Positions 16,959 to 26,266 of a DNA stretch of 64,000 nucleotides are shown here, piece by piece. A program made the position numbers and the translations under genes. Each line of letters starts with the position of its first letter. Positions within the stretch are counted from its first letter, which is position 1. Under the pieces are notes generated by a model. That model did not search any database, was not told where the DNA came from, and was given only the letters and a program-made list of their open reading frames with translations. The DNA comes from Roseiarcus sp963751165 (lineage in GTDB: Bacteria > Pseudomonadota > Alphaproteobacteria > Rhizobiales > Beijerinckiaceae), in assembly GCA_963751165.1 (NCBI GenBank), contig CAVVTP010000004.1, positions 62,001 to 126,000 of the forward strand, in the 5' to 3' direction.

Positions 16959-17570
16959 TTGAAGCTCTACAATTCCAATTTTGCGCCGAACCCGCGGCGG
17001 GTGCGCATTTTCCTGGCCGAGAAGGGCCTGTCGATCCCGAGAATCGAGGTGGACCTGGCCAAACTAGAGCACAAGACGGCAGAGTTCTCCGCGGTCAATC
17101 CCTTCCAGGTGATTCCGGCTCTTGAACTCGACGACGGCGCGGTGATCGGCGAATCGATCGCGATCTGCCGGTATGTCGAGGAACTGCACCCCGAACCGAA
17201 CCTGTTCGGCGCGACGCCGCTCGAACGGGCGATGGTCGAGATGTGGCAGCGGCGGGCCGAGTGGCATCTCCTCCTGCCGATCGCCCAGGTTTTCCGCCAC
17301 ACCCACCCGCATATGGCGAAGCTCGAGGAGCCGCAGATCGCCGAGTGGGCCGCAGCTAACCGCCCTCGCGTCCTCCGATACATGACGATTTTCGATGACG
17401 TCCTGCAGAACCGGCCGTTCCTTTCCGGCGATCGTTTCACGGTCGCCGACATTACCGGGCTTGTCGCGCTGGATTTCGCCAGGTCCGCCCGTATCGCCAT
17501 ACCGCCGGAGCTCGCCAATCTCGGCCGATGGCATGAGGCGCTGCGAACCCGGCCCTCCGCTTCGTCCTGA
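16959..17570 (+). CDS. Glutathione S-transferase family protein
   Basis: A 203-residue protein with the thioredoxin-fold N-terminal domain (LKLYNSNFAPNPRRVRIFLA, VNPFQVIPALELDDG, and the glutathione-binding ESIAICRYVEE) and an all-helical C-terminal domain with the DIT motif (FTVADITGLVALDF). A TTG start at 16959 is chosen because GGAGG lies directly upstream and the family begins at this residue; no ATG is suitably placed. It probably conjugates or reduces electrophiles with glutathione; the subclass is not clear. Confidence 0.85.
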   Translation: MKLYNSNFAPNPRRVRIFLAEKGLSIPRIEVDLAKLEHKTAEFSAVNPFQVIPALELDDGAVIGESIAICRYVEELHPEPNLFGATPLERAMVEMWQRRAEWHLLLPIAQVFRHTHPHMAKLEEPQIAEWAAANRPRVLRYMTIFDDVLQNRPFLSGDRFTVADITGLVALDFARSARIAIPPELANLGRWHEALRTRPSASS

Positions 17571-17625
17571 GTTCGAGCGGACCGAGTCCGAGCGGGTTCC
17601 GCGCCCTAAGCGCGCGCTGAAACGC

Positions 17626-18108
17626 CTATCGCCTCTTCCGCGGCGGCCGGTTCGGCCATTTGACGATCCGGTCCGGCCAGAGCTCCTGCGCTAGATCGTC
17701 TTCGCCCGCGACCACGCGCCCGCGCACGGAAACTCCGGCCTCATGAACGCTGTCGGACGAGCCCGAGACGAGAGGATGCCACTCGGGAAGATCCTTGCCT
17801 TCGGCGACGAGCCGATAAGCGCAGGTGACCGGCAGCCAGGTCAGCGTGCGTACCGCCGCCGGCGTGAGCTTGACGCAGTCGGGAACGCGACGATTGCGTC
17901 GCGGGTAGTCGCGGCACCGGCAGGTCTTTGCGTCGAGCAGCCTGCAGCCGATGTCGGTGAAGTGGATGTCGCCTGTGTCTTCGTCCTCGAGCTTGACCAG
18001 GCAGCACCGGGCGCAGCCGTCGCACAGGCTTTCCCACTCGTCCCGGCTCATCTCGTCCAGCGTCTTTACCCGCCAGAACGGAGCTGCAACCGCGTCCTTG
18101 ATCGTCAT
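17626..18108 (-). CDS. UPF0260/YcgN-like cysteine-cluster protein
   Basis: A 160-residue protein of the YkgJ/YcgN family of putative zinc- or iron-chelating proteins. It has the Cys-rich pattern WESLCDGCARCCLVKLED, IGCRLLD, TCRCRDYPRR and VPDCVKL, followed by LPVTCAYRLVAEGKDLPEWH, which is characteristic of UPF0260. The ATG at 18106-18108 starts at the conserved region (PFWRVKTLDEMS follows); the long upstream open frame overlaps the divergent PBP promoter and is not coding-like. Biochemical role unknown. Confidence 0.85.
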   Translation of the reverse strand: MTIKDAVAAPFWRVKTLDEMSRDEWESLCDGCARCCLVKLEDEDTGDIHFTDIGCRLLDAKTCRCRDYPRRNRRVPDCVKLTPAAVRTLTWLPVTCAYRLVAEGKDLPEWHPLVSGSSDSVHEAGVSVRGRVVAGEDDLAQELWPDRIVKWPNRPPRKRR

Positions 18109-18286
18109 TCCTGCCGGCTCGAGCTCTGCTCGTCGATACTGGTCTCCGCCATCGCGGCTTTCGCATGGTCCGCGGATTCCATGACGGGCGCCGAAAAGTC
18201 GTATCTCTAGGCGACGGTGAAGCCAAGGCTTATGTTGAGCGCGCTCCACGCCCGAAAGACGCCGACGGGCCTGGCCGCAATCGAGG

Positions 18287-20545
18287 ATGTTCGTGCCGAA
18301 CTCGCGGATCACGAGGTTGCTGGCCATGGCGTCGCGGGCCATGCTCGCGTTCGACGCTTTCATCGATTCGTCGATGTTCAACGCGCGCCAACGGGTCTTC
18401 AGCGTTCTGCGGGCCTTGGACGCCGCATCGGACCGGCTCCATCTTTCCGGCGCTCCCCGCGTCCTGGTCGAACTCGCCTGCGAAGCCCTGACGCTCGGGC
18501 TCGCCGGCCTCCTGGTCGTCCTCACCTTGGCCATCCCGGCGTTTCAGGAGACGGCGAGCGACGATTGGCTGAAGCGCGGCGACCTCGCGGTGACCTTTCA
18601 GGATCGCTACGGCGTCGAGGTCGGCAAGCGCGGCATCAAGCACGACGATGCCGTGCCGTTCGATGAGCTGCCGGACTATTTCGTCAAGGCGGTGCTGGCG
18701 ACCGAGGACCGCCGATTCTACAGTCACTTCGGCATCGACATCGTCGGCACCATCCGCGCCTTGACCGTCGACGCCAAAGCCTCGGGCGTCGTGCAGGGCG
18801 GTTCGTCGATCACCCAGCAACTGGCGAAGAACCTCTTCCTCACCAATGAGCGCTCGATCGAGCGCAAGATCAAGGAAGCCTATCTCGCGCTGTGGCTCGA
18901 GCATCACTACACAAAGAAGGAGATCCTCAAGCTCTATCTCGACCGGGCGTATATGGGGGCCGGCGCCTTCGGCGTTCAGGCAGCCGCCCAGACATATTTC
19001 GGGAAATCCGTCCGCGACATCGATCTCGCGGAGGCGGCGATGCTCGCCGGCCTGTTCAAGGCGCCAACGAAATATTCGCCTCTGGTCAACCTGGCGGCGG
19101 CGCGGGCGCGGGCCAACGACGTCTTGAGCAACCTCGTCGACGCGGGCTTCATGACCGAAGGGCAGGTCTACGCCGCTCGGCGCAACCCAGCCACGCCGAT
19201 CGACCAGACCCCGCATGACAGCCCGGACTGGTATCTCGACTTCGCCTATTCCGAAATAAAGGCGCTCGCGGCAGCCGGCAAGCTCGGCAACGAGCGAATC
19301 TTGACCGTGCGAACCGGCCTTGACGGAGCGCTTCAGACCAAGGCCGAGACGGTCATTGAAACCATGTTGCGCGACAAGGCGCCCGCCTACCATGCTCATC
19401 AAGCCGCCACGGTCATCGCAACCACCGACGGGCTGGTGCGGGCGGTGGTCGGCGGACGAGATTACGGGGCCAGTCAGTACAACCGCGCAACCGACGCGGA
19501 GCGCCAGCCCGGTTCGTCGTTCAAGATTTTCGTCTATATGACGGCTCTTTTGACCGGCAGATACCACGCCAACACGCCGATTGACGCGTCGCCGGTCTGC
19601 ATCGGCGACTATTGCGTGCACAACTACCACGGCGAAAGCGCTGGAATCATTCCCCTTTATCGAGCGCTGGCGGAATCGCTGAACACCGCCGCAATTCGAC
19701 TGTCGATCAAGATCGGCGAAGCCTACTGGCCACCGAAGCAAAGCTATCACCTCGCCCGGATCGCCGCGCTGGGGCGCTCCAAGATCGTCCAAACGGCCCG
19801 CGCAATGGGCGTGACGACGCCGCTCGTCGACACCGTCTCGCTGCCGGTTGGGGCGGACGAGGTCAAGATGATTGACATGGTGGCCGCCAACGCGACTCTC
19901 GCCAGCGGTGGCTTGCGCGTCACCCCCTATGCGGCGATCGAAGTGCGCAACTCGAGCGGCAAGCTGATCTACTCGCACGAGAGGGACAGTGGACCGCCGG
20001 TGCGCGTGCTTCCGGCGGACAAGGTCGCCGAAATGAACAATATAATGACCCACGTGGTGACCGAGGGCACCGGCCGAGCCGCTCAGATTCCGGGCCTCGC
20101 GATCTCGGGCAAGACGGGCACGACCAACAACTCGACCAATGCATGGTTCAACGCCTTCACCGGAAATCTCGTCGGCAGCGTCTGGTTCGGCAACGACGAC
20201 AACGCGCCGATGGAGAACCTGACCGGCGGCGTATTGCCGGCGATGACTTGGCGCGAGATCATGGTCTTCGCTCATCAGGGCCTCGAGACGAAGCCTCCGT
20301 TCGGCGTCCCCGCGCCGGCTCCGGCGCCCAATCAGCCGGCCGCGTCCGCGAAGGCGGCGCAGCCTTCCGCCGGGGCTCCGCCGGCGCCGATCGGACTATC
20401 GCCGTCGGAGACCAGGGCGATCCTCGATATCGGCGATCTGGCTCGTACGGCGTTGGCTCGCCCGACGTCTGCGGCGCCGGAAGCCGAACCAAGCCCGCGC
20501 CCGAGCGCAGTCGAAGCCATGCAGCACGGCGTAGGCTCCCCCTGA
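18287..20545 (+). CDS. Bifunctional penicillin-binding protein 1 (transglycosylase/transpeptidase)
   Basis: A 752-residue class A PBP that polymerises glycan strands and cross-links peptidoglycan in the periplasm. One N-terminal membrane anchor (about 68-86) is followed by a GT51 domain with the catalytic motif ATEDRRFYSHFGID and GGSSITQQLAKN, then a transpeptidase domain with the active-site Ser motif PGSSFKIF (SxxK), SLNTAA (SxN) and KTGTTNN. The C-terminal 90 residues form a Pro/Ala-rich tail. It resembles the PBP1A-like proteins of rhizobia. Gene start not certain; a second Met 13 codons downstream is possible. Confidence 0.92.
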   Translation: MFVPNSRITRLLAMASRAMLAFDAFIDSSMFNARQRVFSVLRALDAASDRLHLSGAPRVLVELACEALTLGLAGLLVVLTLAIPAFQETASDDWLKRGDLAVTFQDRYGVEVGKRGIKHDDAVPFDELPDYFVKAVLATEDRRFYSHFGIDIVGTIRALTVDAKASGVVQGGSSITQQLAKNLFLTNERSIERKIKEAYLALWLEHHYTKKEILKLYLDRAYMGAGAFGVQAAAQTYFGKSVRDIDLAEAAMLAGLFKAPTKYSPLVNLAAARARANDVLSNLVDAGFMTEGQVYAARRNPATPIDQTPHDSPDWYLDFAYSEIKALAAAGKLGNERILTVRTGLDGALQTKAETVIETMLRDKAPAYHAHQAATVIATTDGLVRAVVGGRDYGASQYNRATDAERQPGSSFKIFVYMTALLTGRYHANTPIDASPVCIGDYCVHNYHGESAGIIPLYRALAESLNTAAIRLSIKIGEAYWPPKQSYHLARIAALGRSKIVQTARAMGVTTPLVDTVSLPVGADEVKMIDMVAANATLASGGLRVTPYAAIEVRNSSGKLIYSHERDSGPPVRVLPADKVAEMNNIMTHVVTEGTGRAAQIPGLAISGKTGTTNNSTNAWFNAFTGNLVGSVWFGNDDNAPMENLTGGVLPAMTWREIMVFAHQGLETKPPFGVPAPAPAPNQPAASAKAAQPSAGAPPAPIGLSPSETRAILDIGDLARTALARPTSAAPEAEPSPRPSAVEAMQHGVGSP

Positions 20546-20606
20546 CGACGCTTGACTTCCGACGTCGGCCTCGCTTCATCCGCCGTCTCAGCCGGAGCCG
20601 CATCCC

Positions 20607-21185
20607 TTGCCGTCATTTATCAGAGCCCTGCTTGTGTGCGCGCTCGGCCTCGCCTTGGGTCTCCTGGCGAGCGCATATGCGCTTTCTCATCTCAGTCCGT
20701 TTGACCGGGTGCGGCTCGGTCCCTGGGAACTCGAAGCCCACGCCGGCTCCATGGACGCCGGCCCGTACACGTTGGCGCGGCTCGAGCGAACCGGTGAAAT
20801 TCCCCTGGCTGCCGGCGAGGGACTTCAATTGGTCGCCAGCGTCGACGATGACGGACGGGCGCTCGATCCGCGCTGCGTTTACAAGGTCGGTCCTCGCGTG
20901 CCGTCTGCACGCTACTGGACGCTGAGTCTGATCGATCCGGATGGCTGGCCTATCGACAACCCGGCGCGGCGTTACGGCTTCCGCTCCTCGGAGATTCTCC
21001 GCGCCGCCAACGGCGACTTCACCATCACGGTCGCCGCTGACGTCCAACCGGGCAACTGGCTTCCGGTCGCGACGAAGGGGCCGTTTGCGCTCGCGTTGCG
21101 ACTGTACGATTCGCCGTTCGGCGCCACCGCGGGCGCAATCGACAAGTCGACGACACCGCTCGTGACGAGGGTCGCCTGCGGATGA
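20607..21185 (+). CDS. DUF1214 domain-containing exported protein
   Basis: A 192-residue protein with an N-terminal hydrophobic signal or anchor (LLVCALGLALGLLASAYAL) and a beta-rich DUF1214 domain (ARYWTLSLIDPDGWPIDNPA, NGDFTITVAADVQPGNWLPV, LRLYDSPFGA). The start is a TTG at 20607, preceded by GGAG at about 11 nt. Its stop overlaps the next start by 4 bp (ATGA), so the two are translationally coupled. DUF1214 and DUF1254 often occur in one polypeptide; here they are split into two adjacent genes, the usual arrangement in rhizobia. Function unknown. Confidence 0.85.
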   Translation: MPSFIRALLVCALGLALGLLASAYALSHLSPFDRVRLGPWELEAHAGSMDAGPYTLARLERTGEIPLAAGEGLQLVASVDDDGRALDPRCVYKVGPRVPSARYWTLSLIDPDGWPIDNPARRYGFRSSEILRAANGDFTITVAADVQPGNWLPVATKGPFALALRLYDSPFGATAGAIDKSTTPLVTRVACG

Positions 21186-21757
21186 CGGAGCGACTTCGAA
21201 TCGACGACGCGGTCGCCTATCTTGCCGCAACCGTCATCCTCGCTGCGTTGGTCCATTTCGTTGTCGTGCTTCTCGCGCCTTACGTGGCGGTCCGCGACGC
21301 CTTCGCTCGGCTTGCTCCGCTCGGCGCGCTCAACGAAACCGTCTTGCTGCCCCGCGCGAGCCCGGCGGAAATGAAGTTTCCATACGCCGACCCTGCCGTG
21401 GCGATGGCCTTCTGCCGCTATGACCTCGCCTCCGGTCCCATCCGCGTCAGCGCGCCTGCCGGACGCTCCTTCTCCTCGATCTCGTTTCATACGCGCCGGG
21501 GCCTCGTATTCTACTCGCTCACCGACAAGGCTGCGACCCACGGCGTGGTTGACGCCGTGCTCGGGACAGCCGCCGAAGTGCGGGCGCTCGCCGCGCATGA
21601 CGACGAGGAATCCCCTTCGCGTGATTTGCGCGTTGCCGCGCCGGCCCGCGAAGGTTATGTGGTGATCCGCGTCTTCAGTGAGTTTCCCAGCCTCTATCCC
21701 GAGGCGGAGGCTGAAGCGAAGCGATTGACATGCAAACCGGAACACGTCCCAGCATGA
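21182..21757 (+). CDS. DUF1254 domain-containing membrane protein
   Basis: A 191-residue protein with an N-terminal membrane span (about 10-32, VAYLAATVILAALVHFVVVL) and a DUF1254 domain (VLLPRASPAEMKFPYADPAV, CRYDLASGPIRV, FSSISFHTRRGLVFYSLTDK). It overlaps the DUF1214 gene by 4 bp and almost certainly works with it. Together they are probably envelope proteins; no enzymatic function is established for the pair. Confidence 0.85.
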   Translation: MTERLRIDDAVAYLAATVILAALVHFVVVLLAPYVAVRDAFARLAPLGALNETVLLPRASPAEMKFPYADPAVAMAFCRYDLASGPIRVSAPAGRSFSSISFHTRRGLVFYSLTDKAATHGVVDAVLGTAAEVRALAAHDDEESPSRDLRVAAPAREGYVVIRVFSEFPSLYPEAEAEAKRLTCKPEHVPA

Positions 21758-21846
21758 TCGTTACGGCGGCGGACCTGCCGGGCCGCTGGAGAAAGACCTG
21801 CATCTTCCCTGCGCGAACGCGTTTCGCCAAGCAGGAACTCGAGATC

Positions 21847-22776
21847 GTGACCACCTTGCTGATCAGTCACCCGGCGTGCCTGGCGCACGACATGGGCGAA
21901 GGCCATCCCGAGCAACCCGACAGGCTGCGCGCGGTCGAGCGCGTCTTCGAAAGCGAAAATTTCCAGATTCTCGCCCGCGACGTCGCGCCGCGGGCGGAGA
22001 TTTCGGCGATCGCGCGCGTCCACCCGCTCGATTATATCGAGGCGTTGCGCGCCGCAACCCCGACCCAGGGACACACTGAGATCGACCAGGACACCTCGAT
22101 GTCGCCCGGGACGTTCGAGGCCGCACTGCGTTCGGCCGGCGGCGCCGTCTTCGCCGTGGACGAGGTGATGACCCGCAAGGTGAGGAACGCTTTCGTCGCC
22201 ACACGCCCGCCGGGCCATCACGCCGAACTGGCGACCCCCATGGGCTTCTGCTTCTTCAACAACGTAGCCGTCGCCGCTCGGCACGCGAGGTCGGCTTACG
22301 GGGCCGATCGGGTCGCGATCATGGACTTCGACGTCCATCACGGAAACGGCACCCAGCACATTTTCTGGGACGATCCGAACATCATGTACGCCTCGACCCA
22401 CGAGATGCCGCATTATCCCGGGACGGGCTCGATCGGGGAGCGCGGCGAGCACGACCAGATCGTCAACGCGCCGCTCAGGGCTGGCGACGCCGGCGATGCG
22501 TTCCGCGAGGCGGTCGATGTCGCCATCTTGCCGCGCATCGTCGAATTCGCCCCCGACTTGGTCATCATCTCGGCCGGCTTCGACGCACATCGCCGCGATC
22601 CGCTCGGCAACATCAATCTGGTCGAAGCGGATTTCGTGTGGGTCACCCGAAAACTGATGGAAATCGCGCAGAAACGCTGCGGCGGCCGCATCGTCTCGGT
22701 CCTCGAAGGCGGCTACGACCTCCAGGGCCTCGCGCGTTCCGTCGCCGCGCATGTGACGACTCTGATGGAAGGCTGA
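21847..22776 (+). CDS. Histone deacetylase-fold (acetoin utilisation/acetylpolyamine amidohydrolase-like) enzyme
   Basis: A 309-residue zinc hydrolase of the arginase/deacetylase superfamily. The active-site motifs are present: ATRPPGHHAE (catalytic His-His), GFCFFNNVAVAA, MDFDVHHGNGTQ (Zn ligands Asp and His) and SAGFDAHRRDP (Zn-ligand Asp), then LEGGYDLQ. It removes acyl groups from a small amine or lysine. A GTG start at 21847 is preferred because the family begins at TTLLISHPACLAHD; an AGGA lies 9 nt upstream. The longer open frame to 21730 overlaps the DUF1254 gene. In rhizobia this gene is frequently followed by xseB and dxs, which are absent here. Confidence 0.88.
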   Translation: MTTLLISHPACLAHDMGEGHPEQPDRLRAVERVFESENFQILARDVAPRAEISAIARVHPLDYIEALRAATPTQGHTEIDQDTSMSPGTFEAALRSAGGAVFAVDEVMTRKVRNAFVATRPPGHHAELATPMGFCFFNNVAVAARHARSAYGADRVAIMDFDVHHGNGTQHIFWDDPNIMYASTHEMPHYPGTGSIGERGEHDQIVNAPLRAGDAGDAFREAVDVAILPRIVEFAPDLVIISAGFDAHRRDPLGNINLVEADFVWVTRKLMEIAQKRCGGRIVSVLEGGYDLQGLARSVAAHVTTLMEG

Positions 22777-22791
22777 GTCGCGCGGTTCCGC

Positions 22792-24186
22792 CTAGCCGTC
22801 GATCGGCTCCACCGAAGCGATTTCGATGCCGAAGCCCGAGAGGCCGACGTAGGTGCGTGGGTTGTCCGTGCGCAAGCGGATGGACGAAACTCCGAGATCG
22901 CGCAGGATCTGGGCTCCGAGGCCGACCTCCCGCCATTGGGTGGCGCGCGTACCGCCGGAGCCCACCTCGGCGCCGCCGAAATTCGCCGGGACGCCTGCCG
23001 ATCCGTCGCGCAGATAGACGAGCGCGCCGCGCCCTTCCGCCTTGAAGCGCTGAAGCACCTTTGGAATTGCGCCGCTGCCAAAAATGTCGCTGACGATGTC
23101 GCAGCGATGGAGCCTGGCGGGCATGGCGCGACCGTCGCCGATCGACCCGTGAACGAAGGCGAAGTGCAACACCGGGTCGAACGGAGTCCGGTAGGCGTAC
23201 CCCTGGAGCTCGCCGATCGGCGTCCTGACCGGGAATGTCGCAACGCGCTCGACCAGCTTCTCGCGCGACTGCCGGTACGCGATGAGATCGGCGACGGAAA
23301 TGCGCTTGAGCATGTGCTTGTCGGCGAAGACTTCGATCTGGGGCCCCACCATCACTGTCCCGTCGTCGTTCGCGAGCTCGCAGATCACTGCGACCGGCGG
23401 CAGATTGGCGAGGCTGCACAGATCGACCGCCGCTTCCGTATGGCCCGAGCGCATCAGAACGCCGCCTTCCTTGGCGACGAGCGGGAAAACATGGCCCGGC
23501 CGAACGAAGTCGCTCGCGCCCATATTGCCGTTGGCTAGCGCCCGGACGGTGTTGCAGCGCTGCTCCGCCGAGATGCCAGTCGTCATGCCGTGCCTGACAT
23601 CGACGGAGACGGTGAATGCGGTGCCGAGCGGCGCGTCGTTCGCGGCCACCATCGGGGGGAGATGCAGGCGGCGGGCGTCGTCGGCGGTCAACGGCGCGCA
23701 GACGATGCCGCAGCCGTTGCGGATGATGAAGGCCATTTTCTCGGTCGTGCACATCGACGCCGCGGCAATCATGTCACCCTCATTCTCGCGATCGTCGTCG
23801 TCGGTGACGACGACGATTTCGCCGCGCGCGAAGGCCTCGATGGCGGCGGTGACGGGATGCTGCATGTCGTGTCCTATGCCGCCCTTCGGCGCGTTGGGGA
23901 GAAATTGGTTGGGCGCGGGCGCGTCCGCCACTTTGCCTTGGCGTCGAGGACGCCCTCGGCTGCCGATCTGGGGCGGCGGCCGCTCGACACCGAGAAAATC
24001 GTTCGCGGTCACGCGCCCCCTCGTCAGTTCGAGGATCTGCCGGATCGTGGAGCGCTTCGGGAATGAGAGACCGCTGCAGAGCCGGTACACCGTCGTCGGA
24101 TGAACCCCGAGGGTCTCCGCGAAAGCCTCGTGGCTGATGTTGCGCTCGGCAAGGTACTCGGGGAGGCGCATCCCGGTTTTTTGCAT
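22792..24186 (-). CDS. ribB: HTH domain fused to 3,4-dihydroxy-2-butanone-4-phosphate synthase and a degenerate GTP cyclohydrolase II-like domain
   Basis: A 464-residue protein with three parts. Residues 1-70 form a Cro/CI-type helix-turn-helix (SHEAFAETLGVHPTTVYRLC). After a 35-residue linker, residues about 107-320 are RibB: VVTDDDDRENEGD (metal and phosphate binding), TTGISAEQR and MRSGHTEAAVDL. RibB converts ribulose 5-phosphate to the 4-carbon unit of riboflavin. The last 140 residues align with GTP cyclohydrolase II but lack its three zinc Cys: the family RVHSEC...CDC stretch reads RLHRCDIVSDIFGSGAIPK. So this half is probably inactive. The frame is continuous from the ATG at 24184-24186, although an internal Met at the start of RibB (GHDMQHPVTAAIEAF) could also be used. 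Confidence 0.88.
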   Translation of the reverse strand: MQKTGMRLPEYLAERNISHEAFAETLGVHPTTVYRLCSGLSFPKRSTIRQILELTRGRVTANDFLGVERPPPQIGSRGRPRRQGKVADAPAPNQFLPNAPKGGIGHDMQHPVTAAIEAFARGEIVVVTDDDDRENEGDMIAAASMCTTEKMAFIIRNGCGIVCAPLTADDARRLHLPPMVAANDAPLGTAFTVSVDVRHGMTTGISAEQRCNTVRALANGNMGASDFVRPGHVFPLVAKEGGVLMRSGHTEAAVDLCSLANLPPVAVICELANDDGTVMVGPQIEVFADKHMLKRISVADLIAYRQSREKLVERVATFPVRTPIGELQGYAYRTPFDPVLHFAFVHGSIGDGRAMPARLHRCDIVSDIFGSGAIPKVLQRFKAEGRGALVYLRDGSAGVPANFGGAEVGSGGTRATQWREVGLGAQILRDLGVSSIRLRTDNPRTYVGLSGFGIEIASVEPIDG

Positions 24187-24418
24187 AACTCGCTAAGCGG
24201 GGCAAGGAACATGCTACGGGCAAATTTTGCGCATCGCGGAAAATTCCGAGTTTTTTTTGCAAACACGACCGGCGCGCGAGCTTAGGCAGGGGTCGTAACG
24301 GTCAAAGCGACGGCCCTTAAGCGATTGCGGTTGGCCCTTGCTGGCGGCGACCGGAAAATGCGACAATGCGGTTTCCCTAGGCGATATCGCCGACCCCATT
24401 TCCTGACGAAGCCCGCCA

Positions 24419-26260
24419 ATGCCTCCTTATCGCTCCCGCACTACGACGCACGGCCGCAACATGGCGGGGGCGCGCGGCCTCTGGCGCGCCACCGGCATGA
24501 AGGATGGGGATTTCGGCAAGCCGATCATCGCCGTCGCCAATTCCTTCACCCAGTTCGTGCCCGGCCACGTCCATCTGAAGGACCTCGGCCAGTTGGTCGC
24601 CCGCGAGATCGAGGCGGCGGGGGGAGTGGCCAAGGAGTTCAACACCATCGCGGTCGACGACGGCATCGCGATGGGGCACGACGGCATGCTCTATTCGCTC
24701 CCTTCGCGCGAGGTGATCGCCGACAGCGTCGAATACATGGCGAACGCTCACTGCGCCGACGCCCTGGTCTGCATTTCGAATTGCGACAAGATCACCCCCG
24801 GCATGCTGATGGCGGCGCTGAGGCTGAACATCCCGGCCGTCTTCGTGTCCGGCGGGCCGATGGAGGCAGGCAAGGTCAAGCTCTCGAGCGGCGCGCGGAC
24901 GGTCGATCTCATCGACGCGATGGTCGCCGCCGCCGACGACAAAGTTTCGGATGCCGACGTCGCCGTCATTGAGCGCTCGGCCTGCCCGACCTGCGGCTCC
25001 TGCTCGGGCATGTTCACCGCCAATTCGATGAACTGCCTCACCGAGGCGCTCGGCCTTTCGCTGCCGGGCAACGGCACGACGCTCGCGACCCACGCCGACC
25101 GCCGCCGGCTCTTTGTCGAGGCGGGGCATCTCATCGTCGATCTCGCCCGCCGCTGGTACGAGGAGGAGGACGAAGGCGCGCTGCCGCGATCGATCGCCAA
25201 CTTCAAGGCGTTCGAGAACGCGATGACGCTCGACATTTCGATGGGCGGATCGACCAACACGGTGCTCCACCTGCTCGCCGCCGCGCACGAGGCTGAGGTC
25301 GACTTCACCATGGAGGACATCGACCGGCTGTCGCGCCGCGTTCCGTGTCTGTGCAAGGTCGCGCCTTCTGCGCCCGAGGTGCACCTCGAAGACGTCCACC
25401 GCGCCGGCGGCATCATGGCGATCCTGGGCGAGCTCGACCGGGCGGGTCTGCTCAATCGCGATGTGCGCATGGTCCATGCCGAGTTGCTCGAGCACGCGCT
25501 GTCGCGCAACGACATCAAGCGCACGTCGAGCAGCGCCACGCGCGAGTTCTTCTTGGCCGCGCCCGGCGGCGTGCCGACCCAGATCGCCTTCAGCCAGTCG
25601 GCGCGCTATACCTCGCTCGACGAAGACCGCGCCAAAGGAGCCATCCGGGACGCCGAGCACGCCTTCTCCCGGGACGGCGGCCTCGCGGTGCTCAAGGGCA
25701 ACGTCGCGCTCGACGGCTGCATCGTGAAGACCGCCGGCGTCGACGAGAGCAACCTCAGATTCACCGGCCCGGCCCGCATCTTCGAGAGCCAGGACGACGC
25801 GGTGCAGGGCATTCTCGGCGGCAAGGTCGTCGCCGGCGACGTTGTCGTCATCCGCTACGAGGGCCCGCGCGGTGGCCCCGGCATGCAAGAGATGCTCTAT
25901 CCGACGAGCTATTTGAAGTCGCGCGGCCTCGGGAAGGCCTGCGCGCTGGTCACCGACGGCCGTTTTTCCGGCGGCACGTCGGGTCTCTCCATCGGCCACG
26001 TCTCGCCGGAGGCGGCGGAGAGCGGCGCGATCGGCCTGATCGAGGAAGGCGACCGAATCGCGATCGACATTCCCGCCCGTACGATCGATCTGCTCGTCGA
26101 CGAGGCGACGCTCGCCAGTCGCCGCGCCGCGATGGACGCCAGGGGCAAGGAAGCCTGGAAACCTGCCAAGCCTCGATCGCGCAAAGTCTCGCAGGCGCTC
26201 CGCGCCTACGCCGCTTTCGCCACCAGCGCGGCGCGCGGAGCCGTGCGCGAGGTCCCGTAG
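24419..26260 (+). CDS. ilvD: Dihydroxy-acid dehydratase
   Basis: A 613-residue enzyme of branched-chain amino acid synthesis that dehydrates 2,3-dihydroxy acids to 2-keto acids using a [2Fe-2S] or [4Fe-4S] cluster. The cluster Cys are in SNCDKITPGM and CPTCGSCSGMFTANSMNC; further motifs are MGGSTNTVLHLLA and GRFSGGTSGLSIGHVSPEAA. Length fits the family. The AGGAGG-type site is weak. A histidine kinase gene starts 6 bp after its stop, so the two may be co-transcribed. Confidence 0.97.
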   Translation: MPPYRSRTTTHGRNMAGARGLWRATGMKDGDFGKPIIAVANSFTQFVPGHVHLKDLGQLVAREIEAAGGVAKEFNTIAVDDGIAMGHDGMLYSLPSREVIADSVEYMANAHCADALVCISNCDKITPGMLMAALRLNIPAVFVSGGPMEAGKVKLSSGARTVDLIDAMVAAADDKVSDADVAVIERSACPTCGSCSGMFTANSMNCLTEALGLSLPGNGTTLATHADRRRLFVEAGHLIVDLARRWYEEEDEGALPRSIANFKAFENAMTLDISMGGSTNTVLHLLAAAHEAEVDFTMEDIDRLSRRVPCLCKVAPSAPEVHLEDVHRAGGIMAILGELDRAGLLNRDVRMVHAELLEHALSRNDIKRTSSSATREFFLAAPGGVPTQIAFSQSARYTSLDEDRAKGAIRDAEHAFSRDGGLAVLKGNVALDGCIVKTAGVDESNLRFTGPARIFESQDDAVQGILGGKVVAGDVVVIRYEGPRGGPGMQEMLYPTSYLKSRGLGKACALVTDGRFSGGTSGLSIGHVSPEAAESGAIGLIEEGDRIAIDIPARTIDLLVDEATLASRRAAMDARGKEAWKPAKPRSRKVSQALRAYAAFATSAARGAVREVP

Positions 26261-26266
26261 CCGCCG

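Noticed and set aside
18230..20275. 681-codon minus-strand frame opposite the PBP gene
   Set aside because: Same explanation: antisense shadow of a gene with complete GT51 and transpeptidase motifs.
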